A stretch of DNA of 64,000 bases from an uncultured Eubacteriales bacterium (GTDB lineage: Bacteria > Bacillota > Clostridia > Christensenellales > Aristaeellaceae), in NCBI GenBank assembly GCA_902760595.1, contig CACWHI010000001.1:60963-124962 (forward strand), written 5' to 3'. Every line of letters starts with the position of its first letter. Positions within the stretch are counted from its first letter, which is position 1. The notes under the pieces are model-generated. The model was not told the origin of the DNA. It made no database searches and saw only the letters and a list, made by a program, of their open reading frames with translations. Shown in pieces: positions 1 to 7,811 of this stretch. The translations under genes were made by a program, and so were the position numbers.

Positions 1-1
1 G

Positions 2-523
2 GACACCGTGCTGGACGTGCTGAAGGCCGCCGGGCTGCAGGTGAAGGGCGTCGGCAAGATCGAGGATATCTTTGCCGAGCGCGGCCTGACCGCCTCGAAC
101 CACGCGGCGGGGAACCCGGCGTGCATCGACGCGACGCTGGAGTTCATGCGCGAGGATTTCGAGGGCCTGTGCTACGTGAACTTAGTGGACTTCGACAGCA
201 CCTACGGCCATCGCCGGGACCTGCAGGGCTACGGCGAGGCGCTGGAGTACTTCGACCGCCGCCTGCCGCAGCTGACATCCCTGATGAACGACGAGGACCT
301 GCTGATCATCACCGCCGACCACGGCTGCGACCCGACCTATTCCGGCACGGACCACACGCGCGAGTATGTGCCCATCCTCTGCTGGTCGCGTTCCATCAAC
401 CGGCCCGTGGACCTGGGCACCCGCGCCACCTACGCGGACATGGCGGCGACCATCGCTGATTACTTTGGCCTTCCGGAGCGCTTCGGCGCCACATCCTTCT
501 GGCCGCAGATGAAAGGAGAATGA
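2..523 (+). CDS. deoB: Phosphopentomutase, C-terminal part (5' end outside window)
   Basis: Interconverts ribose-1-phosphate (or deoxyribose-1-phosphate) and the 5-phosphate, the step linking nucleoside phosphorolysis to the pentose phosphate pathway. The frame is open from base 2. Only about 173 residues are present, against roughly 390-400 for the family, so this is the last 40 percent. Family landmarks are the stretch VGKIEDIF near the visible start, VNLVDFDSTYGHR, and the metal-binding region ITADHGCDPTYSGTDHTREY, which carries the Asp/His ligands of alkaline-phosphatase-like phosphomutases. The stop is 4 bases before the purine nucleoside phosphorylase start, and the AGGAGA ribosome site of that gene lies inside this one. 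The two are therefore an operon for nucleoside salvage. Confidence 0.95.
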   Translation, partial: DTVLDVLKAAGLQVKGVGKIEDIFAERGLTASNHAAGNPACIDATLEFMREDFEGLCYVNLVDFDSTYGHRRDLQGYGEALEYFDRRLPQLTSLMNDEDLLIITADHGCDPTYSGTDHTREYVPILCWSRSINRPVDLGTRATYADMAATIADYFGLPERFGATSFWPQMKGE

Positions 524-527
524 CAGG

Positions 528-1343
528 ATGATGACATTTGGCGAGATCCAGGCGGCCGCTGAAAAAGCGCGTGCCGTCATCGGGACCGCGGATACGGCGG
601 TCGTGCTGGGCAGCGGCCTGGGTGATTACGGACAGACCTTCGAGCATGTCAGCCGCATCGCGTATACCGATCTGCCGGGCTTCCCGGCCAGCACCGCGCC
701 GGGGCACGCCGGGGAATTCATCGGCGGCGACAAGAACGGCAGGCACGTGCTGATCATGAACGGCCGTTTCCACATGTACGAGGGGATCCAGATGGCGCAG
801 ATCGCGCTGCCTGTGCGGCTGCTGCGCCTGCTCGGCGTCAAGCGGCTGATCCTGACCAACGCGGCCGGTGGCGTCAACCTGTCCTTCCATCCGGGCGAGC
901 TGATGATGATCACCGATTACATCAACCTGACCGGCCAGAGCCCGCTGACCGGCCCGAACATGGAGGAATTCGGCCCCCGCTTCCCAGACATGAGCCACGT
1001 GTTCACGCCGGCGCTGCAGAATATCTGCCGCGAGGCCGCCCGCGGGATGGGCCTGATCCTGCGGGAAGGCGTGTATTGCTGGATGCCGGGGCCCTGCTAC
1101 GAGACGCCCGCCGAGATCCGCATGCTGAGGGTGCTCGGCGCGGACGCCGTGGGCATGTCCACCGTACCGGACGCCATGGCGGCCTGCCATGCCGGCATGG
1201 AGGTGCTGGGCATCTCCTGCATCACCAACATGGCGGCCGGCATCCTGGACCAGCCGATCACGCACCAGGAGGTACTGGAGACCGGACGCCGCATCCAGAG
1301 CAGCTTCCGCGGGCTGATCGACCGGATCATCGAGAGCATCTGA
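528..1343 (+). CDS. punA: Purine nucleoside phosphorylase (trimeric, inosine/guanosine type)
   Basis: Cleaves purine nucleosides with phosphate to free base plus ribose-1-phosphate, which the upstream phosphopentomutase then converts. At 271 residues it has the normal length of trimeric PNP. Motifs seen are LGSGLGDYG near residues 27-35 (phosphate loop), GRFHMYEG near 80-87, TNAAGGVN, and MPGPCYETPAEIRML with the downstream VGMSTVPDAMAA, as in PunA/PNP I proteins. Two ATG codons are adjacent at 528 and 531. AGGAGA about 8 bases upstream fits the first. A hairpin ends the gene. Confidence 0.94.
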   Translation: MMTFGEIQAAAEKARAVIGTADTAVVLGSGLGDYGQTFEHVSRIAYTDLPGFPASTAPGHAGEFIGGDKNGRHVLIMNGRFHMYEGIQMAQIALPVRLLRLLGVKRLILTNAAGGVNLSFHPGELMMITDYINLTGQSPLTGPNMEEFGPRFPDMSHVFTPALQNICREAARGMGLILREGVYCWMPGPCYETPAEIRMLRVLGADAVGMSTVPDAMAACHAGMEVLGISCITNMAAGILDQPITHQEVLETGRRIQSSFRGLIDRIIESI

Positions 1344-1365
1344 GTAACAACGCGGACATCATTGA

Positions 1366-1394
1366 ATGAGAGGCTGTATCAGCCTCTCATTTTG
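1366..1394 (+). terminator. Hairpin terminator between convergent genes
   Basis: A perfect 11-bp inverted repeat, ATGAGAGGCTG (1366-1376) and CAGCCTCTCAT (1380-1390), with a 3-base TAT loop and then TTTGTG. It ends the deoB-punA transcript. It also overlaps the last codon and stop of the convergent nucleoside kinase gene, so it may work in both directions, although the minus-strand side has no clear T run. Confidence 0.75.
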
Positions 1395-3042
1395 TGTAGA
1401 AGGTGCAGCCGCCGATGAACTCGCGCAGGATCGACAGGGGCGGGATCTCGTCCCACACAGTCTTCGGCGCGGGCACCAGGTAGTGCAGGATCTTGAGGAG
1501 CCGCCTCGATACAAGATAATTCGGGTTCTCCGGCTCGATCGTGTCCAGCAGGTCGTAGGCGATGTTCCGGAGCACCGGCAGCTCGTAATGCAGCACCGAA
1601 TTGAACACGAAATCCGCCTGCTCCTGGTAGGGAAAGATCCATCTGTTCTCGCCGGCGCGGACGTTCGGCCACATGCTGAGGGTCTCGTCCGGATGGGTGC
1701 CGCGGAACTGGTAATCCCTGACGATACGCCGCAGGAGCCGCGCGTCCGTGGTGCGGATGCGGTTGTGGCTGTCCATATTCAGGCAGGTCAGCTCGCTGAT
1801 GTAGATCTTTGAGATGACGCCCGGGTCAAAGCAGCCGTTCACCTCCGGGTTCAGCGCGTGGATGCCCTCGATGATCAGCACCTGGCCGTCCGCCATGCTT
1901 ACCGGCGGGTAAAACGCGTCTCCTGCCTCGCCCTTGAAGGAGTAGCGGGGCAGGCGCACGCTTTCGCCGTTCAGCAGCGCCTGCACGCAGCTGCGGAACA
2001 GGCCCACGTTGATGGCGTCGATGTGCTCGAAATCATACTCGCCGTTTTCCTGGCGCGGGATCTCGGCGCGGGGCCGGTAGAAATCGTCCAGGGAGATCAG
2101 CATGGGCTGCAGCCCCAGCACGCGCAGGTGGATGCCCAGCCGGTTGGCGAAGGTGGTCTTGCCGCTGGAGGAGGGACCAGCGATGAACACGGCCCGGCTG
2201 TGCCGGCGCGAGATCTGGTCCGCGATGTGGGCGATGGATTTGTCCTGCAGCGCCTCGTTGACGCGGATGAAGGTGCGCAGCTGGCTGTTCAGGATCATCT
2301 CGTTCAGGTCGGCCACGTCCGTGCAGCACAGGATGCGGCACCACTCGTTCGATTCCTTGAAGGTGGCCAGGTGCTTGGGCAGCTTCGCCGCGGCGGAGGC
2401 GCCCTCGATGCGCTCGGCGGGCTTCGGCATCTGGAGGATGAAGCCGGGCTTGTTCAGCTTGAGGGCGAAGACCCGCGAATAGCCGGTGCTGGGCAGCATC
2501 TTTCCATAGAAATACTCGCTTACGTCCTGGCAGGTATACATATACAGATGCTGATAGGGGCGGAACTTCAGGAGCCGGACCGTATCCTCCTGCCCGAGGG
2601 AGCGGTAGTACTCCACAGCCTGGCTGCGGGTCCAGCGCTCGATGGTATAGGGCAGATCGGCCCGGCAGATCTGGTGCATTTCGCGCTCCAGGCGCCGCAG
2701 CTCCTCACGCGTGACGACATGCCCGCGCACCGTGACGTAGAGCCCGTAGCCGAGCGAGTGCTCGATGCGCACCTGGTGCTCCGGCCAGACCCTGCGGGCG
2801 GCCATCAGCATGACGAAGCGCAGGCTGCGCTCGTAGATCCGCCGTCCCTCGTCGTCGGCGTAGGTGAGGGCTTTCAGGCTGACGGAGCGGATGAGCGGGG
2901 CGTTCAGCTCCAGCACGACGCCGCCGTTCATGGCGCCCAGGACGTTTCCCGGGTGCTCGGTCAGCTGCCCGACGGCCTGCTTCAGCGTGGTCCCTTCCGG
3001 AAACTCGGCGCCGCGGCCGTCTATGGTGATCGTGATCATCAT
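1387..3042 (-). CDS. TGS-domain nucleoside (uridine-type) kinase
   Basis: Predicted cytosolic P-loop kinase of the fused nucleoside kinase family of Firmicutes, in which a uridine-kinase domain follows regions resembling the N-terminus of threonyl-tRNA synthetase. About 551 residues. Residues 1-65 look like a TGS domain (ITIDGRGAEFPEGTTLKQAV), followed by a ThrRS second-domain-like region, then the kinase with GPSSSGKTTFANRL (Walker A), LISLDDFYRPR and LIIEGIHALNP. The start at 3042 overlaps the upstream stop as ATGA with GGGAGG just upstream; the adjacent ATG at 3039 is an equally good start. It is the last gene of the minus-strand run. The exact substrate cannot be read from sequence. Confidence 0.87.
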   Translation of the reverse strand: MMITITIDGRGAEFPEGTTLKQAVGQLTEHPGNVLGAMNGGVVLELNAPLIRSVSLKALTYADDEGRRIYERSLRFVMLMAARRVWPEHQVRIEHSLGYGLYVTVRGHVVTREELRRLEREMHQICRADLPYTIERWTRSQAVEYYRSLGQEDTVRLLKFRPYQHLYMYTCQDVSEYFYGKMLPSTGYSRVFALKLNKPGFILQMPKPAERIEGASAAAKLPKHLATFKESNEWCRILCCTDVADLNEMILNSQLRTFIRVNEALQDKSIAHIADQISRRHSRAVFIAGPSSSGKTTFANRLGIHLRVLGLQPMLISLDDFYRPRAEIPRQENGEYDFEHIDAINVGLFRSCVQALLNGESVRLPRYSFKGEAGDAFYPPVSMADGQVLIIEGIHALNPEVNGCFDPGVISKIYISELTCLNMDSHNRIRTTDARLLRRIVRDYQFRGTHPDETLSMWPNVRAGENRWIFPYQEQADFVFNSVLHYELPVLRNIAYDLLDTIEPENPNYLVSRRLLKILHYLVPAPKTVWDEIPPLSILREFIGGCTFYTK

Positions 3043-3983
3043 GCGCCTCCCTTCTCCTGCGCGTCCAGCTTCTGCTGCCATTGCAGCAGCTTCGTGTTGA
3101 CGTATGCGGGACTCTGCTCGTCCGTGAGGACGGTCATGCGTTCCAGATAACGCTTTTTATCGGGATGGGTTATGACGTTCATTTTGACATAGTACAGGCC
3201 GTGGCTTTCACACCTGGCCAGCGCCGTATAGCGCTGGGCGCTGTAGCGGTAATACCCGGCGGCCAGCGGGTTCAGGTGACTGCATACCGGGCAGGGGGCC
3301 TGAGAGCCGTACCTGGTTTTCAGCATCGTAGGCACGCCGCGGCTGAGGCGGTGCACGGACACCATCTGCCTGCGGCGGCGGTCCTGATGGGTCAGCTGCT
3401 TTGCCTTCAGCTGGTACTGCATGAGCTTGTCGGTGGACTTGATCCGCGCGTAGACCAGCGCGGTGTAATAGGCGTCGTTCAGCGCGTTGTGGAATTCCCG
3501 GTCCTCGGAGGGCTCGATCTCCAGCGCCTCCATCGCGTGCTTCAGGGATTTGCGCTCGTTGGGCGTTCCCAGCTCGTCGCTGAACAGCTTCTGAATATCG
3601 CAGATCGGCGGCAGCGGCGCCTCGCACGCGAAGTAGCGCACGTTCTGCTCGAACACGGAGATGTCGTCGCACCCCCAGGTGAGCAGCACGCAGTCGTCGC
3701 CGCACCAGTCGATAAAGGTCTCATACGCGTCCTGGAACACGGGCGCCTCGTCCACCTGCTCCTGCGTGATGTGGGTGATCTTCTGCACGTGCGGATTCAG
3801 CCGGCGGTAGCAGGTCGGCTGGATCAGCTGGTTGAAGGTGTCCACGATCTGCCGGGATTCATCGAGCTTCACAGCGCCGATCTGGATCATCTCAAACAGC
3901 AGCTGGCCGCCGGACTGCCGGTAGCCGCCGCTGCGGAAATTGGTAGGCTGGTTCCATTCGAGATCCAATACGATCGCTTGCAT
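3039..3983 (-). CDS. DEDDh 3'-5' exonuclease (KapD/ERI-1-like)
   Basis: Predicted 3'-5' exonuclease of the DnaQ-like RNase H fold, acting on DNA or RNA in the cytosol. The ExoI motif DLEWNQ is near residue 7 (catalytic Asp and Glu), the middle Asp lies in LTWGCDDISVFEQN, and HNALNDAYYT supplies the ExoIII H-x4-D. The remaining ~110 residues include a possible Cys pair (CPVCSHL) and a basic tail. Start chosen at 3983 because AAGGAG lies 7 bases upstream. An earlier ATG at 4004 lies inside the end of the flavoprotein gene and has no such site. It overlaps the downstream kinase by ATGA. DNA or RNA preference is unknown. Confidence 0.85.
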   Translation of the reverse strand: MQAIVLDLEWNQPTNFRSGGYRQSGGQLLFEMIQIGAVKLDESRQIVDTFNQLIQPTCYRRLNPHVQKITHITQEQVDEAPVFQDAYETFIDWCGDDCVLLTWGCDDISVFEQNVRYFACEAPLPPICDIQKLFSDELGTPNERKSLKHAMEALEIEPSEDREFHNALNDAYYTALVYARIKSTDKLMQYQLKAKQLTHQDRRRRQMVSVHRLSRGVPTMLKTRYGSQAPCPVCSHLNPLAAGYYRYSAQRYTALARCESHGLYYVKMNVITHPDKKRYLERMTVLTDEQSPAYVNTKLLQWQQKLDAQEKGGA

Positions 3984-3996
3984 GTGAGGGCTCCTT

Positions 3997-5259
3997 TTAT
4001 TCATTGAGTGAGGCGAGCGCCCTGAGCGCGGCGTGATGGCCCGCGAGCGCGCCTGTGGAAAAAGCGATTTGCAGGTTGTAGCCGCCGGTGTGGGCGTCGA
4101 CGTCGATCAGCTCTCCGGCGAAGAAGAGGCCGTCCCTGCCCTTCACCGACATGGTGGCCGGATCAAGCGAACGGATATCCACGCCGCCGCGCGTCACCAC
4201 GGCCTCCGCGATCGGATGCGTGCCGAAAACGGCGAGGGGAAAGGCCTTCAGCAGGCCGCACAGCGTCTCCCGCTGGGCCGCGGTCAGCTGGTTCAGGCGC
4301 GCAGCAGGGTCGATTCCGGAGACGGACAGGAGCAGCAGGCCCATCCGCTGGGGGAGCAGCGCCTCCATGAGCGTCTTCAGCGTCCGCTTGCCCGCTTCGG
4401 CGATCTCACGCTGGAAGCGGTTCCGCAGCTGCTCGTCCGTCAGGCCGGGCTTCAGGTCGATGGATACGCGCAGGTCATCTGGAAGGGGCTGGGGGAGATG
4501 GCAGCTCATTTCGAGGGCGAGGGGGCCGGAGATCCCGTCGTGGGTGAACAGCATCTCGCCCAGCTCGGTATACACCGTCTTTTTGCCCCGCGCCGCGGTC
4601 AGGCGCACGTTTTTGAGCGACAGGCCCTGCAGCTCGCCCGTCCAGGCGTCTGCAGTCAGCAGCGGGATCAGCGAGGGACGCCTGGGCTGTGTGGGTACGC
4701 GCAGCTGTTCCGCGAAGGCATAGCCGTCTCCCGTCGAGCCGGTGGAGGGATAGGAAAGGCCGCCGGTGGCGATGACCAGGCACTGCGCGCGGACGGCGCC
4801 GTCGGGGAGCGTCAGGCGAAAGCCGCCCTCCGGCTCCTCCGAAATGCCGGTGACCCGCGAGTTCAGCCGGAACTCGCACCCCGCTTCGCTCAGCGCGCGC
4901 TGCCAGGCCTTCGTCACGTCGGACGCCTTGTCGCTGACGGGAAACACGCGCCGTCCGCGTTCGACCTTCACGGGGCAGCCGTGGTCCTCCACGAGCCTCA
5001 TGGTATCCTGCGGAGAGAGGAAGCTCAGCGCGCTGTACAGGAACTTGGGATGCTCGGGTACCTCGCGCAGGAATTCCTCCAGCGTGGCATCGTTGGTCAG
5101 GTTGCAGCGCCCCTTGCCGGTGATGTACAGCTTCCGGCCCAGCTTCTCGTTTCTTTCGAGGATCAGGGTCCGCGCGCCGGCCCTGGCGCTGAAAAGGCCC
5201 GCAGCCATGCCCGCCGCCCCGCCGCCGATGACGGCGACCTCGGTATAGACTGTGCTCAT
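3997..5259 (-). CDS. BaiN/YhiN (HI0933)-family flavoprotein
   Basis: FAD-dependent oxidoreductase of the HI0933/YhiN family, whose characterised Clostridial relative BaiN reduces bile-acid intermediates. Most members have no known substrate. 420 residues, the usual length. The N-terminal dinucleotide-binding motif is VIGGGAAGMAAGLFSARAG, followed by RNEKLGRKLYITGKGRCNLTN, the family signature. The C-terminus carries GGVDIRSLDP, GLFFAGELIDVDAHTGGYN and QIAFSTG, the second FAD contact. The gene overlaps the RpiR-type regulator upstream by ATGA (5256-5259), so the two are probably co-translated. The regulator could control it, but that is inference only. Cytosolic, with no signal peptide or membrane segment. 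Confidence 0.87.
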   Translation of the reverse strand: MSTVYTEVAVIGGGAAGMAAGLFSARAGARTLILERNEKLGRKLYITGKGRCNLTNDATLEEFLREVPEHPKFLYSALSFLSPQDTMRLVEDHGCPVKVERGRRVFPVSDKASDVTKAWQRALSEAGCEFRLNSRVTGISEEPEGGFRLTLPDGAVRAQCLVIATGGLSYPSTGSTGDGYAFAEQLRVPTQPRRPSLIPLLTADAWTGELQGLSLKNVRLTAARGKKTVYTELGEMLFTHDGISGPLALEMSCHLPQPLPDDLRVSIDLKPGLTDEQLRNRFQREIAEAGKRTLKTLMEALLPQRMGLLLLSVSGIDPAARLNQLTAAQRETLCGLLKAFPLAVFGTHPIAEAVVTRGGVDIRSLDPATMSVKGRDGLFFAGELIDVDAHTGGYNLQIAFSTGALAGHHAALRALASLNE

Positions 5260-6116
5260 TTCCGTAAATATACGCTGTTGCGCGACCAGACCTCTTCGAG
5301 TCTGGTCAGGTGCTGGTGCAGCTCATCCCGCTTTTTCAGCCCCAGGGCCACGATGAGGGCGTTGATCAGGGAGAGCGGAGCCGCCAGCGAGTCGACAAAG
5401 GAGGGCATCTCCGTGGATGCGGTCAGGCACAGGTCCGCCTCGTGGTTCAGGGGGCTGTGCACGCTGTCGGTGATGGCAATCACCCGCGCGCCGGCGCTGT
5501 GCGCGTAGCGCATGGCCTCCACGGTCCGGGTGGAGTAGCGGGGGAAGCTGATGCCGATCAGCACGTCCTCCGGCTGGATGCGCAGCAGGCCCTCGAACAC
5601 GTCGGCCAGGCCCGTGGAGACCTGGGACACGTTATCGAAGATGAAATTGAGGTAGTAGGTCATGAACTGGGCCAGCGGCGCGGCGGAGCGAAGGCCGAGG
5701 ATGTAGATGTGGCGCGCGCCGAGGAGCGCGTTCACCGTCTGATCGAAGGCTTCCCGGTCGATCAGCTCGATGGTCCGGTGGATATTGCGCATATCCTCCT
5801 TGAGCACCGTCTCCAGGATATCCTCCTGCGGCAGCTCCGCGCCCAGGGAAAAGCGCTCGTCCGTGGTCAGACGCTTGCGCACTTGGTACTGCAGCGCTTT
5901 GAGCAGCGCGGGGTAGCCTTCGTAGCCCAGGGCGTTGGCGAAGCGAACGACCGTACTCTCCGATACGCCCACCTCGCGGGCCAGCGCCGTGGCGGTCATC
6001 GTGGGGACACGGTCATACCGCGTTTCGATAAAGGCCGCGATGGCCCGGTAGCTTTTGCTGAGGCGGCAGTGACGGATGTTCAGTTCACTGATCAGGCCGT
6101 GCGTTTCAGCGGGCAT
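5256..6116 (-). CDS. MurR/RpiR-family transcriptional regulator (HTH plus SIS domain)
   Basis: DNA-binding regulator with an N-terminal RpiR helix-turn-helix (residues about 1-80; TALAREVGVSESTVVRFANALGY is the recognition region) and a C-terminal SIS sugar-isomerase-like domain (about 130-260; YILGLRSAAPLAQF and GISFPRYSTRTVEA), which binds phosphosugars in this family. 286 residues, the normal size. AGGAGA lies 6-7 bases before the ATG. It overlaps surE upstream by 11 bases and the flavoprotein downstream by 4. No sugar-metabolism gene is adjacent, so the effector and targets cannot be inferred. Confidence 0.9.
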   Translation of the reverse strand: MPAETHGLISELNIRHCRLSKSYRAIAAFIETRYDRVPTMTATALAREVGVSESTVVRFANALGYEGYPALLKALQYQVRKRLTTDERFSLGAELPQEDILETVLKEDMRNIHRTIELIDREAFDQTVNALLGARHIYILGLRSAAPLAQFMTYYLNFIFDNVSQVSTGLADVFEGLLRIQPEDVLIGISFPRYSTRTVEAMRYAHSAGARVIAITDSVHSPLNHEADLCLTASTEMPSFVDSLAAPLSLINALIVALGLKKRDELHQHLTRLEEVWSRNSVYLRK

Positions 6117-6882
6117 GGCAGCTCTCCTGTGGGTCGAGGGTGAGGAATCGGTCTGCCTGCGCGTTCATATCCGAGTAGCCGCCGAGGACGCTGACCGTCA
6201 GGTATCCCTGGCGCAGCAGGTCGTAATCGGTGCCCGGCTCAGGCGTTTCCATGGGCAGGCCGGCGCTCAGCCAGAAATAGTCCTGTCCCCGGGGGCTCGT
6301 GCGGCGCTCATAGGTGTCGCGGTAGAAGGCCTGCGAAACGGGGCAGTACCGGATGCCCTTCCAGGAATCTGCGGGGAGGGCGGGCGCGTTGAGATTGACG
6401 ACGGCCAGGCGCGGAAAACGGTCCAGCCGGCAATGCTCGGCCAGGGTCAGCGCCCGGTCCGCCAGCGCGGCGGTCATTTCTTCGTCGGCATGGGGCATGA
6501 TGGAGACCGCGAACGCGGGGATCCCGTGCATCGCGCCTTCCCGGGCCGCGGCGATGGTGCCGCTGTAGAACACGGCGCAGCCCGCGTTTTCGCCGTCGTT
6601 GATGCCGGAAACACACACATCGGGCCGGCAGTCGCACAGCTCCAGGGCGATGCGCACGCAGTCCGCCGGCGTGCCGGACACGGCCCAGGCTTCCGCGCCT
6701 TCCAGGTCCGGCACCCGGTGCACCATGATCGGCGTGTTCAGCTGGATGCGCTGGGATGCGGCGCTTTGCTGGGCAGCCGGAGCGCAGCAGAGCACCCGGT
6801 GCCCGCGCCGGACGGCCTCGCGGACGAGCAGCCTCAGGCCGCTGGAATCAATGCCGTCGTCATTGGTCATCAGAATAAACAT
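6106..6882 (-). CDS. surE: 5'/3'-nucleotidase SurE
   Basis: Metal-dependent nucleoside monophosphate phosphatase of the SurE family, cytosolic, linked to nucleotide recycling and stationary-phase survival. 258 residues. The start MFILMTNDDGIDSSG carries the metal-binding Asp pair. APAAQQSAASQRIQL, SGTPADCVRIAL, VSGINDGENAG and YSGTIAAAREGAMHGIPAFAVS are the successive conserved blocks. The normal N in GxNxGxN is altered to GINDGENAG, which keeps the last Asn. It sits between ftsY and the regulator gene. Confidence 0.93.
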   Translation of the reverse strand: MFILMTNDDGIDSSGLRLLVREAVRRGHRVLCCAPAAQQSAASQRIQLNTPIMVHRVPDLEGAEAWAVSGTPADCVRIALELCDCRPDVCVSGINDGENAGCAVFYSGTIAAAREGAMHGIPAFAVSIMPHADEEMTAALADRALTLAEHCRLDRFPRLAVVNLNAPALPADSWKGIRYCPVSQAFYRDTYERRTSPRGQDYFWLSAGLPMETPEPGTDYDLLRQGYLTVSVLGGYSDMNAQADRFLTLDPQESCHAR

Positions 6883-6896
6883 AGGCTTTCCCTTTT

Positions 6897-7796
6897 TCAG
6901 AAGAGTGCGTTGATAAACTCCCTGGCGTCAAAGGCCTGAAGATCGTCGATCCCTTCGCCGACCCCGATGTACCATACGGGAATATTCAGCTCACGGCGGA
7001 TGGCGATAGCGATGCCGCCCTTGGCGGTGCCGTCCAGCTTGGTCAGGATGATGCCTCCGATGTCGGTCGCTTCCTTGAACTGCTTGGCCTGGCTGATGCC
7101 GTTCTGGCCGGTGGTCGCGTCCAGCACCAGCATGCAGCGCATGGTGGCCTCCGGGTACTCGCGGTCGATCACACGGCGCATCTTGCCCAGCTCGTCCATC
7201 AGGTTCTTTTTGTTGTGCAGGCGGCCGGCGGTGTCCACGATCAGCAGGTCGATATGCCGGGCCTTCGCGGACTGCACGGCGTCGTACACCACGGAGGCGG
7301 GGTCCGCGCCGGCGGTGGAGCGGATGATCGGCACATTGGCGCGCTCGGCCCAGATGGCCAGCTGCTCATCAGCCGCGGCGCGGTAAGTGTCCGCGGCGGC
7401 CAGCATCACCGTGCGGCCGACCTCCTGGAAGCGCAGGGCCAGCTTGCCGATGGTGGTGGTCTTGCCGACGCCGTTGACGCCGACCACGAACATCACCATG
7501 GGCCAGTGCAGGTCGGGACGGGGAATATTCATCTCGTCTACCAGCAGGCCCTTCAGGATCTCCCTGGCCTCGTTGGCGTCCTTGATGTTCTTTTCTTCCA
7601 CTTCCTTGCGCAGGCGGTCGATGACATCCTGCGTTGCGGGCAGGCCGACGTCCGCCAGGATCAGGATGTCGGTCAGCTCCTCGTAGAAGTCCTCGTCGAT
7701 GACGCGGGTGTTCTCCACCAGCGTATCGACGTCCTTGGTGAATCTGTCACGGGTCTTTTTGAGCCCGTCCTTCAGCCGGGCAAAGAATCCAGCCAT
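6897..7796 (-). CDS. ftsY: Signal recognition particle receptor FtsY
   Basis: SRP receptor GTPase that docks SRP-ribosome complexes at the cytoplasmic membrane. 299 residues: a compact form lacking the long acidic A domain of E. coli and retaining the N helical bundle (1-90) and G domain. GTPase motifs are GVNGVGKTT (G1, residues 106-114), ADTYRAAADEQL, DTAGRLHNKKNLM (G3), TKLDGTAKGG (G4) and the closing GVGEGIDDLQAFDAREFINALF. It lies 15 bases downstream of smc, the usual Firmicute arrangement. Confidence 0.97.
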   Translation of the reverse strand: MAGFFARLKDGLKKTRDRFTKDVDTLVENTRVIDEDFYEELTDILILADVGLPATQDVIDRLRKEVEEKNIKDANEAREILKGLLVDEMNIPRPDLHWPMVMFVVGVNGVGKTTTIGKLALRFQEVGRTVMLAAADTYRAAADEQLAIWAERANVPIIRSTAGADPASVVYDAVQSAKARHIDLLIVDTAGRLHNKKNLMDELGKMRRVIDREYPEATMRCMLVLDATTGQNGISQAKQFKEATDIGGIILTKLDGTAKGGIAIAIRRELNIPVWYIGVGEGIDDLQAFDAREFINALF

Positions 7797-7811
7797 ATGT
7801 ATGCCTCCAAA

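Noticed and set aside
1858..3150. 430-residue plus-strand frame opposite the nucleoside kinase
   Set aside because: Shadow of the kinase gene; His/Gln/Arg-rich and without a family pattern.
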